Source of the DNA: Brevibacillus sp.
GTDB taxonomy: Bacteria; Bacillota; Bacilli; Brevibacillales; Brevibacillaceae
DNA length: 37,716 bases
Assembly (NCBI GenBank): GCA_029240815.1
Contig: JARDZO010000012.1
Location: 1 to 37,716, forward strand
Direction: 5' to 3'
Positions 25,786 to 33,787 of the stretch are shown here, in pieces (positions within the stretch are counted from its first letter, which is position 1; every line of letters starts with the position of its first letter). Made by a program: the position numbers and the translations under genes. The notes beneath the pieces are model-generated. The model searched no databases. It was not told where the DNA came from and saw nothing but the letters and a program-made list of their open reading frames with translations.

Positions 25786-26091
25786 TCATTTTGTAACACT
25801 CACGATATCCTCCACTTTGATCCAACGTGAATCCTCTTTGTTTACGAGTTTGACCAGATATTGTTCGGCGTCAATTTCTCGAACGAGTCCCCACGCAGAT
25901 TTCACTGTGCCAAAAGCCCCCCTTTCCCTAACAAACCATTTCACTTGAATGGGATAGCTGTATTGCGTACTATCATAAATCCGAAAACACATTTCTCCAA
26001 AATCATCATCGGCAATGGCAGGGCGTTGAACCAGTAATCCTTGCCACTCTCCACAGCTTCTTTTTGATAAGTATGAAGATTTTTCATTCAT
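25786..26091 (-). CDS. Possible YolD-like protein
   Basis: 101 residues from the ATG at 26091, six bases after GTGGAGGG. The C-terminal half (IQVKWFVRERGAFGTVKSAWGLVREIDAEQ then WIKVEDIVSV) resembles the beta-rich end of YolD-like proteins (PF08863), which in Bacillus are often linked to UV damage Y-family polymerases. The typical N-terminal RGxxKW segment is not obvious, so the assignment is weak. No polymerase gene is nearby. Confidence 0.5.
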   Translation of the reverse strand: MNEKSSYLSKRSCGEWQGLLVQRPAIADDDFGEMCFRIYDSTQYSYPIQVKWFVRERGAFGTVKSAWGLVREIDAEQYLVKLVNKEDSRWIKVEDIVSVTK

Positions 26092-26240
26092 AACAAACCC
26101 TCCACGAATACGAACTTGTGTTCTTATTATGCTTGATCCGAATCCGTTTATCAAGGGTGATTATTCCCATGTAAAACGAGGAAGGACTTCAGACGAACAT
26201 CATTTGCCAAACGATCCAAAAAAGCTTGGTCATAACAAAA

Positions 26241-26271
26241 ACGCACGTGCCAGAAAACATGGCAGGTGCGT
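26241..26271 (-). terminator. Terminator of the catalase gene
   Basis: ACGCACGTGCCA, loop, TGGCAGGTGCGT with one mismatch, flanked by A and T runs so that it can work on either strand. Confidence 0.8.
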
Positions 26272-26306
26272 TTTTGTATAGAAAACGGTATGTCCAGGAA
26301 CCAGTA

Positions 26307-27899
26307 TTAATAGGGTTTAGCCGAATGTCCTTCGCTTTCAGCCTTTCGGACGGCCTCTCCAGGATTGGTCGCTCCCATCGGACCGCCTATTCCTTTTCCA
26401 TTGCTCTTACCAGTCTGCACCCCTTGCTTGATTCGACTCCCGTACTCTGGGTCGCATTTGGTAAAGAAATTGATCATTTTTTCCTGAATTCGCGGATCAC
26501 AGCTCAACATGGCATCTGTAAGATTGGCGATCAGATCGTCTTTCTCCCAATCTTCCATGATGCGATACCGATCTCCCGGCTGCTTGAAGTCATTCGTGCG
26601 ATCGATTTTTTGACGAACGATATTCCCCGACACGTACGGCTGATGGTCCTTCCCATCCTGCTTGGCCTCGTGCAGCCCCCCAATCGTCGATGGCTCATAG
26701 TTGATGTGAGGTTGACTGCGGTCGACACGATAGAGCATTTGGCCGCCTTCCTGATTCGTCGCGACGTGGGTCTTTGGCGAGTTGATCGGGAGTTGCAAGT
26801 AGTTTGATCCTACCCGGTACCTTTGCGTATCCGAATAGGAGAACGTTCTGCCTTGCAACAGTTTGTCGTCGGAAAAATCGAGGCCGTCCACGAGAACTCC
26901 CGTACCAAAAGCCACCTGCTCGACTTCCGCAAAATAATTCTCAGGATTTTTATTGAGCACCATTTTCCCCACGGGAAGAAACGGAAATTGATCTTCCGGC
27001 CAAAGCTTAGTCGGATCGAGAGGATCGAAATCCAATTCAGGGTGGTCATCGTCAGACATGATCTGCACACACATTTCCCATTCCGGATACTCACCGCGCT
27101 CGATTGCTTCGTACAAATCTTGAGTCGCGTGGTTAAAGTTTTTCCCTTGAATCTCTTCTGCTTGTCGCTGCGTCAAGTTCTTGATGCCTTGTGCCAACGG
27201 CTCCCAATGGTATTTCACCAACACTGCTTTTCCCTCGTGATTGACCCATTTATATGTATTCACACCTGACCCTTGCATCTGCCTGTAGTTGGCAGGAACG
27301 CCCCACGGTGAAAATAGAAACGTGATCATGTGCATGGCTTCCGGCGTGTTCGAAATAAAGTCGAAAATGCGCTCCACGTCTTGAATATTGGTGACTGGAT
27401 CAGGCTTGAAAGCATGTACGAGATCGGGAAATTTCATCGCATCTCGTATAAAAAACACCTTAAGATTATTTCCGACCAGGTCCCAGTTGCCATCCTCTGT
27501 ATAAAATTTGACGGCGAATCCACGAGGGTCGCGCAAAGTCTCTGGAGAATGGGTACCGTGAGTAACGGAAGAAAAACGAACGAATACAGGCGTCTGCTTC
27601 CCTTTTTCCTGAAAAAGCTTCGCTCGTGTGTATGTGGAGACGGGTTCCTCTCCCACAGAACCATACGCTTCAAAATAGCCATGTGCGCCTGCACCTCGTG
27701 CATGTACGACACGCTCCGGGGTTCTTTCACGGTCAAAATGCGTGATCTTCTCCAGAAAATCGTAGTTCTCCAGCACCGTCGGCCCCCGATTCCCCACCGT
27801 GCGCATACTTTGATTATCTGTAATTGGATGTCCTTGGCGATTGGTTAGCGTCTTTTCTTCGTCGCTGCCATTCACGTTGTTTGCACTTTTGACGTCCAT
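26307..27899 (-). CDS. Heme catalase, KatX-like
   Basis: 530 residues. Distal His in [11 protein letters not shown] (H66), distal Asn in DLVGNN (N144), proximal heme Tyr in [14 protein letters not shown] (Y355). It degrades hydrogen peroxide. The C-terminal half, with [15 protein letters not shown] and [10 protein letters not shown], is closer to the spore catalase KatX of Bacillus subtilis than to vegetative KatA, as far as I recall both. ATG at 27899 with GGAGGAGG. A promoter resembling the sigma-F consensus lies just upstream, in line with a spore role. Confidence 0.92.
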   Translation of the reverse strand: MDVKSANNVNGSDEEKTLTNRQGHPITDNQSMRTVGNRGPTVLENYDFLEKITHFDRERTPERVVHARGAGAHGYFEAYGSVGEEPVSTYTRAKLFQEKGKQTPVFVRFSSVTHGTHSPETLRDPRGFAVKFYTEDGNWDLVGNNLKVFFIRDAMKFPDLVHAFKPDPVTNIQDVERIFDFISNTPEAMHMITFLFSPWGVPANYRQMQGSGVNTYKWVNHEGKAVLVKYHWEPLAQGIKNLTQRQAEEIQGKNFNHATQDLYEAIERGEYPEWEMCVQIMSDDDHPELDFDPLDPTKLWPEDQFPFLPVGKMVLNKNPENYFAEVEQVAFGTGVLVDGLDFSDDKLLQGRTFSYSDTQRYRVGSNYLQLPINSPKTHVATNQEGGQMLYRVDRSQPHINYEPSTIGGLHEAKQDGKDHQPYVSGNIVRQKIDRTNDFKQPGDRYRIMEDWEKDDLIANLTDAMLSCDPRIQEKMINFFTKCDPEYGSRIKQGVQTGKSNGKGIGGPMGATNPGEAVRKAESEGHSAKPY

Positions 27900-27935
27900 C
27901 TTTATCCTCCTCCGCGAAACATACCTATTTATGTA

Positions 27936-27965
27936 AATGTTTTCCGCAGTAGGAGACCTTTATGC
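27936..27965 (-). promoter_or_regulatory. Candidate sigma-F promoter of the catalase gene
   Basis: Minus strand GCATA (27965-27961), 15-base spacer, GGAAAACATT (27945-27936). This fits the sigma-F pattern GYWTA-N15-GGHRARMHT. The predicted start is about 30 bases before the start codon. The comB-like stop (27977) lies just upstream. Confidence 0.55.
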
Positions 27966-27976
27966 AAAGAAGACGT

Positions 27977-28711
27977 TCATGTCATGGCCACATAAGCGAA
28001 CTCCTGGTTCAGAACAGGTACAACTTCACTGACGTTGAAAGCTGCAGCTATTCTCACATCTTCCGGGTAACCTCTGCTCGTCAATTCTTGACCAGAGCCG
28101 GATTGTATGAGTGTAGACAACAAAGTATCTTTTGCCATGCGATAGGCACTGACGGCTATCTGTGCTTCCGGAGACAAGATGTGATCCGACAGCTGTTCCA
28201 GAATAGCGCCAGCTGCAATCAAGTCTTCGATGGCTGGACGAAGCGTTCCGTTTGGCCATCTTTCTCCACTCGCAATCACGGTCACTTTGCCTCCTTGTTG
28301 GCGGATGTAGCGCGCGACTGCCGCAGTGTTTCGTAAACAAGCAGCAATCACGTCCCCTCCGCATTGCTTTGCCAGCATGGTGCATGTAGAACCGTTCGGT
28401 GAGGGCAAGACAATTCGGGTACCCTGTGGAATGGATGATAAAGAAGCTGGTGAAAGGGAAATCGCCTCTCCACGCCTGCCTGCCAATATCGCGTTTTTTT
28501 CATTGGCATAACCTTGAGCAGAATCATCGTTCACTCTGTAGGGAAATATGACTCCCCCTCGCCCGGCTACTACATCGACACAAGTTGTAAACGAGAGAAC
28601 ATCCACGATCACCACGATATCAGAGCCCTTCCCTACATGTTCTACCCCCTCATACCCCCACTCAAATCTGGCTGTATAGTCTGACTGCGTAAATAAGTCC
28701 ATTTTCCTCAT
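27977..28711 (-). CDS. 2-phosphosulfolactate phosphatase family protein (ComB-like)
   Basis: 244 residues from the ATG at 28711. The open frame extends further upstream, but the family length (about 240) and the divergent promoter favour this start; the ATG at 28702 is an alternative. ComB motifs: VVIVDVLSFTTCVDVV near the start, LPSPNGSTC and AACLRNTAAVA. ComB removes phosphate from 2-phosphosulfolactate in coenzyme M synthesis and, in Bacillus-type bacteria, may serve sulfolactate formation in spores. No coenzyme M genes are nearby. It sits upstream of the catalase on the same strand. Confidence 0.8.
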   Translation of the reverse strand: MRKMDLFTQSDYTARFEWGYEGVEHVGKGSDIVVIVDVLSFTTCVDVVAGRGGVIFPYRVNDDSAQGYANEKNAILAGRRGEAISLSPASLSSIPQGTRIVLPSPNGSTCTMLAKQCGGDVIAACLRNTAAVARYIRQQGGKVTVIASGERWPNGTLRPAIEDLIAAGAILEQLSDHILSPEAQIAVSAYRMAKDTLLSTLIQSGSGQELTSRGYPEDVRIAAAFNVSEVVPVLNQEFAYVAMT

Positions 28712-28763
28712 TGATTTCCACTTCTCCCTAGTAAAATGGTTACTCGTCCTACTACGTTCGCCG

Positions 28764-28792
28764 TTACAAATGAAGACAAGATGAAATATAGT
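28764..28792 (+). promoter_or_regulatory. Possible promoter of the Asn-repeat protein gene
   Basis: TTACAA, 17-base spacer, TATAGT, about 45 bases upstream of the ATG at 28837. Four of six matches in each box. Confidence 0.4.
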
Positions 28793-28836
28793 ATTATGTC
28801 CCACTAATGAAAATACTATGAATGGAGTGGTCATGA

Positions 28837-29277
28837 ATGTCAAACAACAGGTCGCAAGATGTTCGCACGACCGGTATTTTGCAAAACAACCTTGGTGTTG
28901 CTGTCGCAGCTCACCTCGAACTGCTCAACCTTAACACAAGCGATGTGGAGGTCCGTGTGCAAGTACTGAACTGGGGGACTGCAGTAACTCAAACCAACCC
29001 TGTCAGCACTTTGCTCGACGTAACACAAACCCTCGATGGAAACACTCGTACGGCTTTTAGTGCAACTATCCCAGCTTCCTTCCACTATGAAGTTCGCCTT
29101 TCTGTCAATACCGAAAACAGAAACAGAAACAACAACAACAACAACAATAATAAAGCTGACAGTGACAATGTTCTTCTCAATACCTACGCCCGCACTGCTG
29201 TCGGCGCTGGTCAAGTAAATGGCCTCTCCGTGCTGGATAGCCAATTCCAAACAGTCAGCATTGACACTTGCTTCTAA
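28837..29277 (+). CDS. Unknown protein with poly-Asn run
   Basis: 146 residues, no signal peptide, no membrane helix. ATG at 28837 with GGAG nine bases upstream. The protein is rich in Thr, Val and Asn with alternating hydrophobic stretches suggesting a beta-sandwich (VAVAAHLELLNLN, VEVRVQVLNWG, FHYEVRLSV). A low-complexity stretch NRNRN followed by eight Asn codons (residues 98-105; bases 29128-29151) interrupts it. The C-terminus is IDTCF. I do not recognise the family. It has its own promoter and terminator. A structural or surface role is only a guess. Confidence 0.75.
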   Translation: MSNNRSQDVRTTGILQNNLGVAVAAHLELLNLNTSDVEVRVQVLNWGTAVTQTNPVSTLLDVTQTLDGNTRTAFSATIPASFHYEVRLSVNTENRNRNNNNNNNNKADSDNVLLNTYARTAVGAGQVNGLSVLDSQFQTVSIDTCF

Positions 29278-29296
29278 TTGCTACGCTCAAAATGAA

Positions 29297-29333
29297 AAAG
29301 GAATTATGGTCGATACCATAGTTCCTTTTTTCT
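29297..29333. terminator. Bidirectional terminator
   Basis: AAGGAATTATGGT, loop, ATACCATAGTTCCTT with T run on the plus side and A run on the other. It serves the Asn-repeat gene (plus) and the APH-like gene (minus). Confidence 0.85.
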
Positions 29334-29334
29334 T

Positions 29335-30261
29335 TTAATCCGTTTCATACCAGGAAGGAGTAAGCCTTTCAAAACAGTGATGATCTTGGGATATTCGCTC
29401 GATGCGCTCCAACATATCATTGATCTGATCTGGTACGTTTTTTAAGGTCCAAACGACGGAAGAGAACATCGCCATCGCCGTATAAACACAATAGCGAATC
29501 CAAAACGACTCCGATGGGCCACCTGTTCGCTCATAATAACCCGCTAGTTGACCGATACTAAAAGGGATGCTTATTTCCCGACTAAAAGAAGCCAGCTTGG
29601 TAAAATCATGGACTGGATCTCCCCAATCAAAACGATTGAAATCGATAACACCAGCGTACCTACGTTCATGCACGATCAGATTGCCAACGTGGAAATCATC
29701 GTGCAAAAAACGATTGGGAGCATCTTTTATACAAGGCGAATGCTTTTCGATAAACGACAGGATCCGTTCTGCGTTTGGGATCTGATAACCACAGTCAATA
29801 TATGCCTCTACATAGCGATCATGTTTTTGAATACAGCGCTCATACCAATTTGGTACAGAAGGATGAGCGGAAATGGTGTGCATGATCGCCAATTCTCTAC
29901 CGGCTTCTCTACCGATTTCATACTGCTCCCCTTCAGTTAACTGGCTCAGAGCATCTTTGGCGTCCTCACCCGCGAGGTAAGTCAGGACCATATAGCACTG
30001 ACTCGATTCATCCAACACACCCAGTTCGATGGGACGAGACGCTTTTACATCCATGGATTGCAATGTTTGTAAAATGGCGTATTCTGCCTTCTTTTGCTCC
30101 CACGCTGTCTTTTCACTTACACGCAACAATCGTTCCGTACCGCCTGCCAGAAACACGCGATATTTTAGATCTGATGAGAATCCTTTGAAGATTCGCTCAA
30201 TCTTCTTTGCTTTTTGTAGACAAGGAGAGGTATGCATCAAATGTTGTAGCCAGTCTTCCAT
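29335..30261 (-). CDS. Aminoglycoside phosphotransferase (APH)-family kinase
   Basis: 308 residues. Protein-kinase-like fold with the catalytic motif HDDFHVGN (187-194) and metal-binding VIDFNRFDWGDP (D207). The N-lobe has FLAGGTERLLRVSE for nucleotide binding. Such proteins phosphorylate aminoglycosides, macrolides, sugars or amino alcohols; the target cannot be deduced. ATG at 30261 after GAGGGGGAAAGAG. Confidence 0.85.
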   Translation of the reverse strand: MEDWLQHLMHTSPCLQKAKKIERIFKGFSSDLKYRVFLAGGTERLLRVSEKTAWEQKKAEYAILQTLQSMDVKASRPIELGVLDESSQCYMVLTYLAGEDAKDALSQLTEGEQYEIGREAGRELAIMHTISAHPSVPNWYERCIQKHDRYVEAYIDCGYQIPNAERILSFIEKHSPCIKDAPNRFLHDDFHVGNLIVHERRYAGVIDFNRFDWGDPVHDFTKLASFSREISIPFSIGQLAGYYERTGGPSESFWIRYCVYTAMAMFSSVVWTLKNVPDQINDMLERIERISQDHHCFERLTPSWYETD

Positions 30262-30366
30262 ACTCTTTCCCCCTCGATTTCTCTATGTAACCTATGATTA
30301 TACCCGGAACTCGTAAAAAATGGTAGAAAAACCCACCGGACCGAATCTAGCATTTCTATGAAAACA

Positions 30367-30396
30367 AAAAAACTGCCCGCGAACGGACAGTTTTTT
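30367..30396 (-). terminator. Terminator of the cold-shock gene
   Basis: Minus strand AAACTGTCCG, TTCG loop, CGGGCAGTTT, then a T run. UUCG-type loop, very stable. Confidence 0.85.
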
Positions 30397-30407
30397 TAGA
30401 AGGAGAC

Positions 30408-30611
30408 TTACAGTTTTACAACGTTCTCAGCTTGTGGGCCACGGTTGCCTTGAACGATGTTGAATTGAACGCGTTGACCTTCGTCCAAAGTTTTGAAACC
30501 GTCACCTTGGATAGCGCTGAAGTGTACGAAAACATCGTCTCCGCCTTCTACTTGAATGAATCCGAAACCTTTTTCTGCGTTAAACCATTTTACTGTTCCG
30601 TTCGTTTGCAT
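30408..30611 (-). CDS. Cold-shock protein (CspA family)
   Basis: 67 residues, a single OB-fold cold-shock domain. RNP1 KGFGFI (14-19) and RNP2 VFVHF (27-31). It binds single-stranded RNA and DNA as an RNA chaperone. ATG at 30611 with GGAGG nine bases upstream. A leader of about 137 bases with a strong hairpin precedes it, as is common for cold-shock genes, so control is probably post-transcriptional. Confidence 0.95.
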   Translation of the reverse strand: MQTNGTVKWFNAEKGFGFIQVEGGDDVFVHFSAIQGDGFKTLDEGQRVQFNIVQGNRGPQAENVVKL

Positions 30612-30679
30612 TTAAAAAAACCTCCAAAAATGTAAATTTTGAATATGCTAGTCATATTTACCGAAGCAAATAAAGCCTA

Positions 30680-30734
30680 ACATATCATGAAGGAATACCC
30701 ATTCGTAAGTGAGTGATATGCCTTCATGATATGT
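30680..30734 (-). repeat. 14-bp perfect hairpin in the cold-shock gene leader
   Basis: ACATATCATGAAGG and its exact complement CCTTCATGATATGT with a 27-base loop. It starts about 14 bases after the predicted transcription start. A second ATATCAC copy in the loop could offer an alternative pairing. Confidence 0.75.
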
Positions 30735-30754
30735 GAATCGATACCTACTCCAAG

Positions 30755-30784
30755 AATATACGAAGATCGTATTACGGAACTCAA
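30755..30784 (-). promoter_or_regulatory. Candidate promoter of the cold-shock gene
   Basis: Minus strand TTGAGT (30784-30779), 18-base spacer, TATATT (30760-30755). The predicted start near 30748 gives a leader of about 137 bases. Confidence 0.5.
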
Positions 30785-30879
30785 AACTGGTAAATCTTTT
30801 GAAAACCTAAAACAACGAAAGCCCTGCCTCTCTTCCATCCTTGCGGCTCCGATGACCGCGCCAGTGTGAATCGGGCATT

Positions 30880-30979
30880 CAAAAAACAAAAAACGTAAGG
30901 GTCCACAACGCCCGTGGAAACTACGTATCGGATTTTCAAGTAGTAAGATTATTCTACCATGACTGTCCAGTAAAAGCAA
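30880..30979 (-). ncRNA. Possible small RNA or attenuator upstream of the cold-shock gene
   Basis: Promoter on the minus strand: TTGCTT (30979-30974), 17-base spacer, TAGAAT (30956-30951), start near 30944. About 20 bases on, a hairpin begins (ACGTA-GTT-TCCAC, loop, GTGGA-CCCT-TACGT, bases 30926-30893), followed by TTTTTTGTTTTTT. The product would be a transcript of about 60 bases, or the element is an attenuator for longer reading into the cold-shock gene. The sequence from there to 30785 contains further short hairpins but no ORF. Confidence 0.4.
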
Positions 30980-30994
30980 CAATTCACTATGTTT

Positions 30995-31023
30995 ATGCCA
31001 TATTCTTATGCATCTGTTACAAT
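30995..31023 (+). promoter_or_regulatory. Possible promoter of the rhodanese gene
   Basis: ATGCCA, 17-base spacer, TACAAT, about 20 bases before the start codon region. It is divergent from the small RNA promoter. Confidence 0.45.
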
Positions 31024-31044
31024 CAGTAGAAGGAGTGATTTTCA

Positions 31045-31377
31045 TTGAAAAACGAAACGATCAGCTGCTCTACTTTCAAACATTTGATCGAGGAAAAAAC
31101 CAATCTGCTTATTCTGGATGTACGTGACCAAGAGAAGTTTCTACAAGGCAGTCTAACAGTCCCAGGCATAACGACCAGGAACGAACCCTATGTATATATG
31201 AAGGAGCAAGCTCAACCTTTTGATGAGGATTCTTCTCGATCCTTACAGGATGCCACGATCATTACGGTATGCACATCGGGGAACAAAGCGCAAAAAGCAG
31301 CGGCTCTCTTGCGGGAAAAAGGATATCGCGCACTTGCTCTAGAAGGTGGATTGACTGCTTGGAACACGACAAAATAA
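31045..31377 (+). CDS. Rhodanese-like sulfurtransferase, single domain
   Basis: 110 residues, TTG start with AGAAGGAG nine bases upstream. LILDVRDQEKF near the start, and the active-site loop VCTSGNKAQ with Cys76 as persulfide carrier, then LEGGLTAW near the end, the usual rhodanese closing motif. Single-domain rhodaneses move sulfur to thiols or sulfur-carrier proteins in the cytosol. A terminator follows directly. Confidence 0.88.
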   Translation: MKNETISCSTFKHLIEEKTNLLILDVRDQEKFLQGSLTVPGITTRNEPYVYMKEQAQPFDEDSSRSLQDATIITVCTSGNKAQKAAALLREKGYRALALEGGLTAWNTTK

Positions 31378-31403
31378 ATCAACAAATATGTGTCCTGTTA
31401 TTG

Positions 31404-31432
31404 CCCTCTCTATTCCGAGAGGGGTTTTTTGT
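31404..31432 (+). terminator. Terminator of the rhodanese gene
   Basis: CCCTCTC, loop, GAGAGGG then GTTTTTTGTTTTC. Confidence 0.85.
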
Positions 31433-31480
31433 TTTCTCGTATTTCTTCATACAGTAGTCTGCGAAAATAGCAAATTCCAA

Positions 31481-31509
31481 TTGAACCTACCAAATATTAC
31501 TCCTATCAT
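31481..31509 (+). promoter_or_regulatory. SigA promoter of the riboswitch-CAP gene
   Basis: TTGAAC, 17-base spacer, TATCAT. The predicted start near 31516 is about 36 bases before the aptamer. Confidence 0.6.
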
Positions 31510-31551
31510 TCTCTCTTGAATCTCTGTTATTCTGGGTCATGCCAAACAAAA

Positions 31552-31685
31552 CAGCCGAAACTTCCTCTCGAATGGAAGTGCGGGGGATCTTCTTAACTTG
31601 CAGATGAGAGATCTGCATGGGGTGAATCGCCAAAGTGCGTAGGGTTGTTTCCTCAATCCGAGTCCGTCAACTAACCTCGTAGGCT
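31552..31685 (+). promoter_or_regulatory. c-di-AMP riboswitch (ydaO/yuaA class)
   Basis: Conserved blocks in order: AGCCGAAACTTCC, GCGGGGGATC, ATGGGGTGAATCGC, GTAGGGTTG, TCCGAGTCCGTCAACTAACC and CTCGTAGGCT. The outer stem is AGCC (31552-31555) with GGCT (31682-31685). This class senses c-di-AMP and usually switches off cell-wall hydrolase or potassium/osmolyte genes. The ribosome binding site GGAG (31693-31696) is only seven bases after the outer stem, leaving no room for a downstream terminator, so control is probably at translation or inside the aptamer. Confidence 0.93.
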
Positions 31686-31701
31686 AAAAAAAGGAGACGA
31701 T

Positions 31702-32424
31702 GTGAATATGAAACGCCTAGGTACTATTGCAATCGCGACTTTGGGATTGGGATTTGCTCTTTCCGGCTTTTCGAACACAGCTTCTGCAGCGGCAGCCTAT
31801 AATTGCCCACTAAAAGCGGCACCTAGCCAAATGCAACAGCAACAACAAACCCAATGGTTCCCATATATGGCTCAAATGAATCAGTTCACACCTCAATATG
31901 GATATCAGCCATCTATGCAACCGGTCCAGCCGCAAATGCAAGCACCTTACACAGCACCACAACCAGTTAAGCAACAGCCTGTTCAACAGCAACCGGTTCA
32001 GCAACAACCTGTAGCTGCTCCACAACCTGCTAAGCAAGCGGATCAACAAGTGGAAGCTTCCAATGTTGTCAAACAAGTAGCTGATCTGGTAAATCAGGAG
32101 CGTGCAAAAGCTGGTCTGAAACCAGTCGAGTTGGATGCTTCCCTGAACAAAGTAGCTCAGGCGAAAGCTGTTGACATGTCCAACAACAACTACTTCGATC
32201 ATACGAGCCCTACGTACGGTTCTCCATTTGACATGATGAAACAGTTTGGTGTTTCTTACATGACCGCAGGTGAAAACATCGCGATGGGTCAGCGCACTGC
32301 TGATGAAGTTATGAAACAATGGATGAACAGTGAAGGACACCGTCAAAACATCATGAACCCATCCTTCACGAAAATCGGTGTGGGTTATGTGAATGGTTAC
32401 TGGGTACAAGAATTTATTGGATAA
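31702..32424 (+). CDS. Secreted CAP/SCP-domain protein, YkwD-like
   Basis: 240 residues, GTG start five bases after GGAG; the ATG two codons on is an alternative. Signal peptide (KRLGTIAIATLGLGFALSGFSNTASAAA). A Gln/Pro-rich linker follows with a repeated PVQQQ motif (about 90-103), then a CAP domain (about 118-240) with FDHTSP, AGENIAMG and GHRQNIMNPSFTKIGVGYV. Exported and probably wall-associated. Such proteins are common in spore formers and often sit under c-di-AMP riboswitches; the biochemical role of the CAP domain in bacteria is unsettled. Confidence 0.92.
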   Translation: MNMKRLGTIAIATLGLGFALSGFSNTASAAAAYNCPLKAAPSQMQQQQQTQWFPYMAQMNQFTPQYGYQPSMQPVQPQMQAPYTAPQPVKQQPVQQQPVQQQPVAAPQPAKQADQQVEASNVVKQVADLVNQERAKAGLKPVELDASLNKVAQAKAVDMSNNNYFDHTSPTYGSPFDMMKQFGVSYMTAGENIAMGQRTADEVMKQWMNSEGHRQNIMNPSFTKIGVGYVNGYWVQEFIG

Positions 32425-32440
32425 TAAAAAAATGGTAGTG

Positions 32441-32480
32441 AAAGCCGAGCCCCTCGATTGAGCGGGCCCGGCTTTCTTGG
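32441..32480 (+). terminator. Terminator of the CAP gene
   Basis: AAAGCCGAGCCC, 11-base loop, GGGCCCGGCTTT followed by a T-rich stretch (CTTGGCATTTTT). Confidence 0.75.
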
Positions 32481-32487
32481 CATTTTT

Positions 32488-32643
32488 CTATTCCTGTTGT
32501 GCTTCCGAAGCCTTGCTTTGGTTCGTTGCACAGCAGCAATCCTGTTCTTCCACGAGCGCTACATCTTTTTGATGCATTTTTTGCTTGGTAGGATAGGCAG
32601 ATACTTGTTGCATTTCAGCACTAACATCGTTTTGCTGAGACAC
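32488..32643 (-). CDS. Small Cys-rich ORF, unknown
   Basis: 51 residues from a GTG at 32643 with AGGGGGAG five bases upstream. Gln-rich N-terminal part and a C-terminal EEQDCCCATNQ with three adjacent cysteines. The frame stays open a little further upstream, but that part is not preceded by a binding site. No family recognised. Candidates are a metal- or thiol-binding small protein or a peptide precursor; no modification enzymes are nearby. Confidence 0.45.
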   Translation of the reverse strand: MSQQNDVSAEMQQVSAYPTKQKMHQKDVALVEEQDCCCATNQSKASEAQQE

Positions 32644-32746
32644 GGCTACTCCCCCTCGCCAGGCAAATTTCACTTACTCGCTTAGTATATACCCGTCTGG
32701 AATGCTCATTCGCTACATGACGAGGGATTGATAACCAGTGATACTT

Positions 32747-33760
32747 TTATGACTGTCTGATAATATGCTCCAGATCCTTTAGAGCTGCAGCCGCAGCAGC
32801 TACCGGATCTGATTTTCCACCGATAACGAGCAACTCACCCATTACATCCGTTTCCACTCGGATGGCTTTCGTCGTTCCTCTTACCGTTGAAAAAGGATGC
32901 GACTGATCTACAGCCTGTAGTTCCACTGAAGCATGGAGTCCCTCCGTAGTTTGACGGATTCTCCCCACCAGCTTAGGCGATTTTCCGGCACTTTTCCATT
33001 CCGCAATTTTCTCCCTGGTGACTTCCTGTACACTCGTTCTGGATATATCCATAAGCTTCAGCTGAGCGCCGAAAGCAGCATTGGCCAGAATGGTTACCTT
33101 GCAAGCGGTATCCCACCCATCGATATCAAAGGACGGATCCGGCTCGGCAATCCCCATCTGCTGTGCCCTTGCAATCGCTTCTTCACAAGAGATGCCTTCT
33201 TCCATCATACTCGACAAGACAAAGTTGGTAGTTCCAGTGAATATCCCTTCTACTGCAAGAATCTGACATCCTGCCAAATTATAGTGAAGGATATCAATTG
33301 TCGGTAACCCAGCGGCAGTTGCCCCACTAATCTTGAGCATGACACCACGTTGTTTCGCCAATGCAGACAGACCGGCATAGTCCACAACAAGTGCTCCCTT
33401 GGATACTGCTATCGCGTGCATGCCTTGATCCAATGCTTGACGTATGTAAGCGAGTCCTGGCCCACCGGTTTCGAATTGAGAGGGTCCCGTTTCAATGAGG
33501 ATGTCTGCCTGACAGTTGTCGATAAAATCATCGCCCGCAAAGGTCGTGTCTACCGATTTTTTCACCATACCAAACACGTCTAATGCGGATTGTGTCAGCC
33601 CTTCTGCGTCATACACCCCTTGAGAAGAGCGGGCTGCTCCGACCAGCTTTACTTCAACCCCGTACTGCTCCCGATAATAGGTCTGCCGTTGTTCCAGTAA
33701 TCTTGCTACCTGCTTCCCTACTGAACCAAATCCAGTGATCACTACATTCCATCGCTTCAT
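32747..33760 (-). CDS. Homoserine dehydrogenase-like protein without ACT domain
   Basis: 337 residues. NAD(P)-binding GFGSVGKQ near the start, catalytic-domain GTTNFVLSSM and AEPDPSFDIDGWDTACK with the catalytic Asp-Lys region. Short form lacking the regulatory ACT domain, so feedback inhibition by threonine is unlikely. It would reduce aspartate semialdehyde to homoserine. It follows the deformylase gene after 27 bases and has a modest binding site. No other threonine or methionine genes are near, so it may be a second, specialised copy. Confidence 0.85.
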   Translation of the reverse strand: MKRWNVVITGFGSVGKQVARLLEQRQTYYREQYGVEVKLVGAARSSQGVYDAEGLTQSALDVFGMVKKSVDTTFAGDDFIDNCQADILIETGPSQFETGGPGLAYIRQALDQGMHAIAVSKGALVVDYAGLSALAKQRGVMLKISGATAAGLPTIDILHYNLAGCQILAVEGIFTGTTNFVLSSMMEEGISCEEAIARAQQMGIAEPDPSFDIDGWDTACKVTILANAAFGAQLKLMDISRTSVQEVTREKIAEWKSAGKSPKLVGRIRQTTEGLHASVELQAVDQSHPFSTVRGTTKAIRVETDVMGELLVIGGKSDPVAAAAAALKDLEHIIRQS

Positions 33761-33787
33761 CTGTCATCCATCCTGTTGGCAATACGC

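Noticed and set aside
29101..29160. AAC repeat as a CRISPR-like or mobile repeat
   Set aside because: It is an in-frame codon repeat within one gene, with no spacers.
31810..32409. 199-codon minus-strand frame opposite the CAP gene
   Set aside because: Leu/Arg-rich shadow of the Gln-rich linker, antisense to a clear secreted protein.
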